Positions 5,741 through 6,328 of a DNA stretch of 6,328 bases are shown in pieces. The position numbers were made by a program, and so were the translations under genes. Below the pieces are notes generated by a model. The model was not told the origin of the DNA, searched no databases, and worked only from the letters and a program-made list of their open reading frames with translations. Source of the DNA: Rhizorhapis sp. SPR117 (GTDB taxonomy: Bacteria > Pseudomonadota > Alphaproteobacteria > Sphingomonadales > Sphingomonadaceae); assembly GCF_021742065.1 (NCBI RefSeq), contig NZ_JAKKIE010000108.1, positions 1-6,328 on the forward strand, read 5' to 3'. The stretch's first letter is position 1. Each line of letters begins with the position of its first letter.

Positions 5741-5746
5741 TCTCCC
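5741..5746 (-). promoter_or_regulatory. Ribosome binding site deciding the 172-aa gene start
   Basis: GGGAGA on the minus strand with a 5-nt spacer to the ATG at 5735. It supports this start over upstream in-frame TTG codons. Confidence 0.65.
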
Positions 5747-5756
5747 GTCGCGATTG

Positions 5757-5798
5757 GACAGGAGCCACGCTCCCCCTCCTCTCTACGGCCGCAGGCCG
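5757..5798 (-). promoter_or_regulatory. GC-rich leader of the four-gene operon
   Basis: In minus-strand order this leader holds a hairpin CGGCC-gca-GGCCG on the plus strand (5786-5798) that includes CCTGCGGCC on the minus strand (5787-5795). A purine-rich run with GGGGAGCG follows (5768-5775), then CCTGTC (5757-5762). The three blocks recur in the same order at 3651-3712. No confident minus-strand -35/-10 pair could be chosen in 5799-5902, although the operon promoter should lie there. Confidence 0.4.
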
Positions 5799-5841
5799 GT
5801 CGGGCGGGGATTGAAGCGGACAGGAAAACTGGTGAGCTAAC

Positions 5842-5870
5842 TTGAAGACTTGGACCAAGTACGGTATGTT
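5842..5870 (+). promoter_or_regulatory. Sigma70-like promoter of the 115-aa gene
   Basis: TTGAAG (5842-5847) and TATGTT (5865-5870), separated by exactly 17 nt, form a good -35/-10 pair, each matching four of six consensus positions. Transcription would start near 5877, leaving a leader of about 25 nt before the ATG at 5903. The spacer is filled by a perfect palindrome. Confidence 0.5.
5848..5860. promoter_or_regulatory. Perfect 13-bp palindrome ACTTGGACCAAGT, candidate operator
   Basis: ACTTGG, a central A, then CCAAGT: a perfect 6-1-6 inverted repeat lying exactly between the -35 and -10 boxes. A dimeric repressor bound here would block polymerase. The downstream product has a ribbon-helix-helix-like segment, so autoregulation is plausible. 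The site also lies in the divergent region of the minus-strand operon and could affect both directions. Confidence 0.55.
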
Positions 5871-5902
5871 GAACGAAATCGGATTTTGTTGGACAAGAGA
5901 CA

Positions 5903-6250
5903 ATGGCTAAAAACAGCGGAGCGCGCCGTACTGACGGCGGGAAACACCAAGGCGGCTGGTCGGGCAAGCGCAGTGTCGGGACGGGCCATATCCTGACGGT
6001 TCATGGTACCCAAGTTGAAGCCGTGATGGCCGCCGCGCAGCGGTCGGGCCTGCTACATGAGAAGAGCGGCCGGATCGGCGGCCGGGTTAGCCCTGCTCTC
6101 GTCGAAAAGGCGAAGGCTCGAACCGGCATCGAGACGGACACCGATCTGATCGAGTTCGCCCTCGCCAACATCGCTCTTGAGGACAAGTTCGCCGAGAAAT
6201 TCAAAGCTGCGCGCGGCAAAGTGGATCCGGATCTGAAGCTCGGCTTCTAA
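5903..6250 (+). CDS. Ribbon-helix-helix-like protein, 115 aa
   Basis: Likely small DNA-binding protein. Residues 57-92 (RIGGRVSPALVEKAKARTGIETDTDLIEFALANIAL) fit a strand followed by two helices, as in ribbon-helix-helix regulators. The end, FAEKFKAARGKVDPDLKLGF, resembles tails I associate with antitoxin-like RHH proteins. The first 30 residues are Gly/Lys/Arg-rich and probably disordered, possibly for nonspecific DNA contact. Residues 30-50 (ILTVHGTQVEAVMAAAQRSGL) may add a helix. The ATG at 5903 fits the promoter at 5842-5870, but the ribosome site is weak. It could be an antitoxin, a plasmid partition or copy regulator, or a relaxosome accessory protein. The possible relaxase start just downstream favours the last, but only weakly. 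Confidence 0.75.
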   Translation: MAKNSGARRTDGGKHQGGWSGKRSVGTGHILTVHGTQVEAVMAAAQRSGLLHEKSGRIGGRVSPALVEKAKARTGIETDTDLIEFALANIALEDKFAEKFKAARGKVDPDLKLGF

Positions 6251-6308
6251 TATGGCCCAGTCGGCCCGAAGCTGCGATTTTGGCCATGTTGAAGAACAAA
6301 GATTGAAC

Positions 6309-6328
6309 ATGGCGATCTACCAGGCTCG
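6309..6328 (+). CDS. Partial CDS, possible MobA/MobL-type relaxase start
   Basis: The frame ATG-GCG-ATC-TAC-CAG-GCT-CG gives MAIYQA(R) and runs off the window. MobA/MobL (MobQ-class, TraA-like) relaxases commonly begin MAIYH, which makes this suggestive, but seven residues cannot identify a family. An in-frame ATG at 6252, two bases after the preceding stop, would add 19 residues (MAQSARSCDFGHVEEQRLN). Neither start has a strong Shine-Dalgarno. The gene follows the 115-aa gene by 58 bp on the same strand. Confidence 0.35.

Noticed and set aside
5736..5903. TTG-initiated 56-residue extension of the 172-aa gene
   Set aside because: It covers the divergent promoter region and the leader, and a good Shine-Dalgarno precedes the ATG at 5735.
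6252..6289. Inverted repeat ATGGCC...GGCCAT
   Set aside because: Only six base pairs with a 26-base loop, in GC-rich DNA. It is not distinguishable from chance and has no terminator tail.
1..6328. tRNA, rRNA, CRISPR array, IS element or transposase
   Set aside because: I saw no cloverleaf, no regularly spaced repeats, no transposase motifs and no terminal inverted repeats with target duplications.

Overview
The window is GC-rich, and its reading frames end mostly in G or C at the third codon position. It is packed with small, tightly spaced genes. Base composition, short Shine-Dalgarno-led genes and several protein families that I associate with sphingomonad plasmids suggest an alphaproteobacterial plasmid or integrative element. 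That assignment is inference: there is no rRNA, tRNA or housekeeping gene here to fix it.

Eleven genes lie on the minus strand from about 5735 down to 146, and one gene plus a partial one leave the right end on the plus strand. Reading the minus strand in its own direction there are three blocks. (1) At 5735-3791 are five small genes. The first four (172, 156, 133 and 103 aa) are coupled by a 4-nt ATGA overlap, a 2-nt gap and a 4-nt gap. I read the 156-, 133- and 103-aa products as the uncharacterised families DUF6878, DUF6915 and DUF7673. A 65-aa gene follows. (2) At 3598-1904 are two unrecognised genes, 231 and 312 aa, in the same frame and separated by one stop codon plus 20 sense codons. 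(3) At 1816-146 is a VapBC type II toxin-antitoxin pair with its own promoter region, followed by two unrecognised small genes (79 and 188 aa).

The intergenic region 5736-5902 divides the two transcription directions. The plus-strand gene at 5903 has a good sigma70-like promoter with a perfect 13-bp palindrome filling the -35/-10 spacer. Its product has a ribbon-helix-helix-like C-terminal half. A frame that opens at 6309 as MAIYQAR resembles the first residues of MobA/MobL (MobQ-class) relaxases, so the right edge may be the start of a mobilisation module. That rests on seven codons only.

Only vapBC has a confident biochemical role: an RNase toxin and its antitoxin, probably maintaining the element. 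The rest look like conserved plasmid accessory genes of unknown function. The most interesting structural signals are the operator-like palindrome at 5848-5860, the repeated motif ahead of vapB, and a leader with three ordered sequence blocks shared by the 231-aa gene and the four-gene operon.
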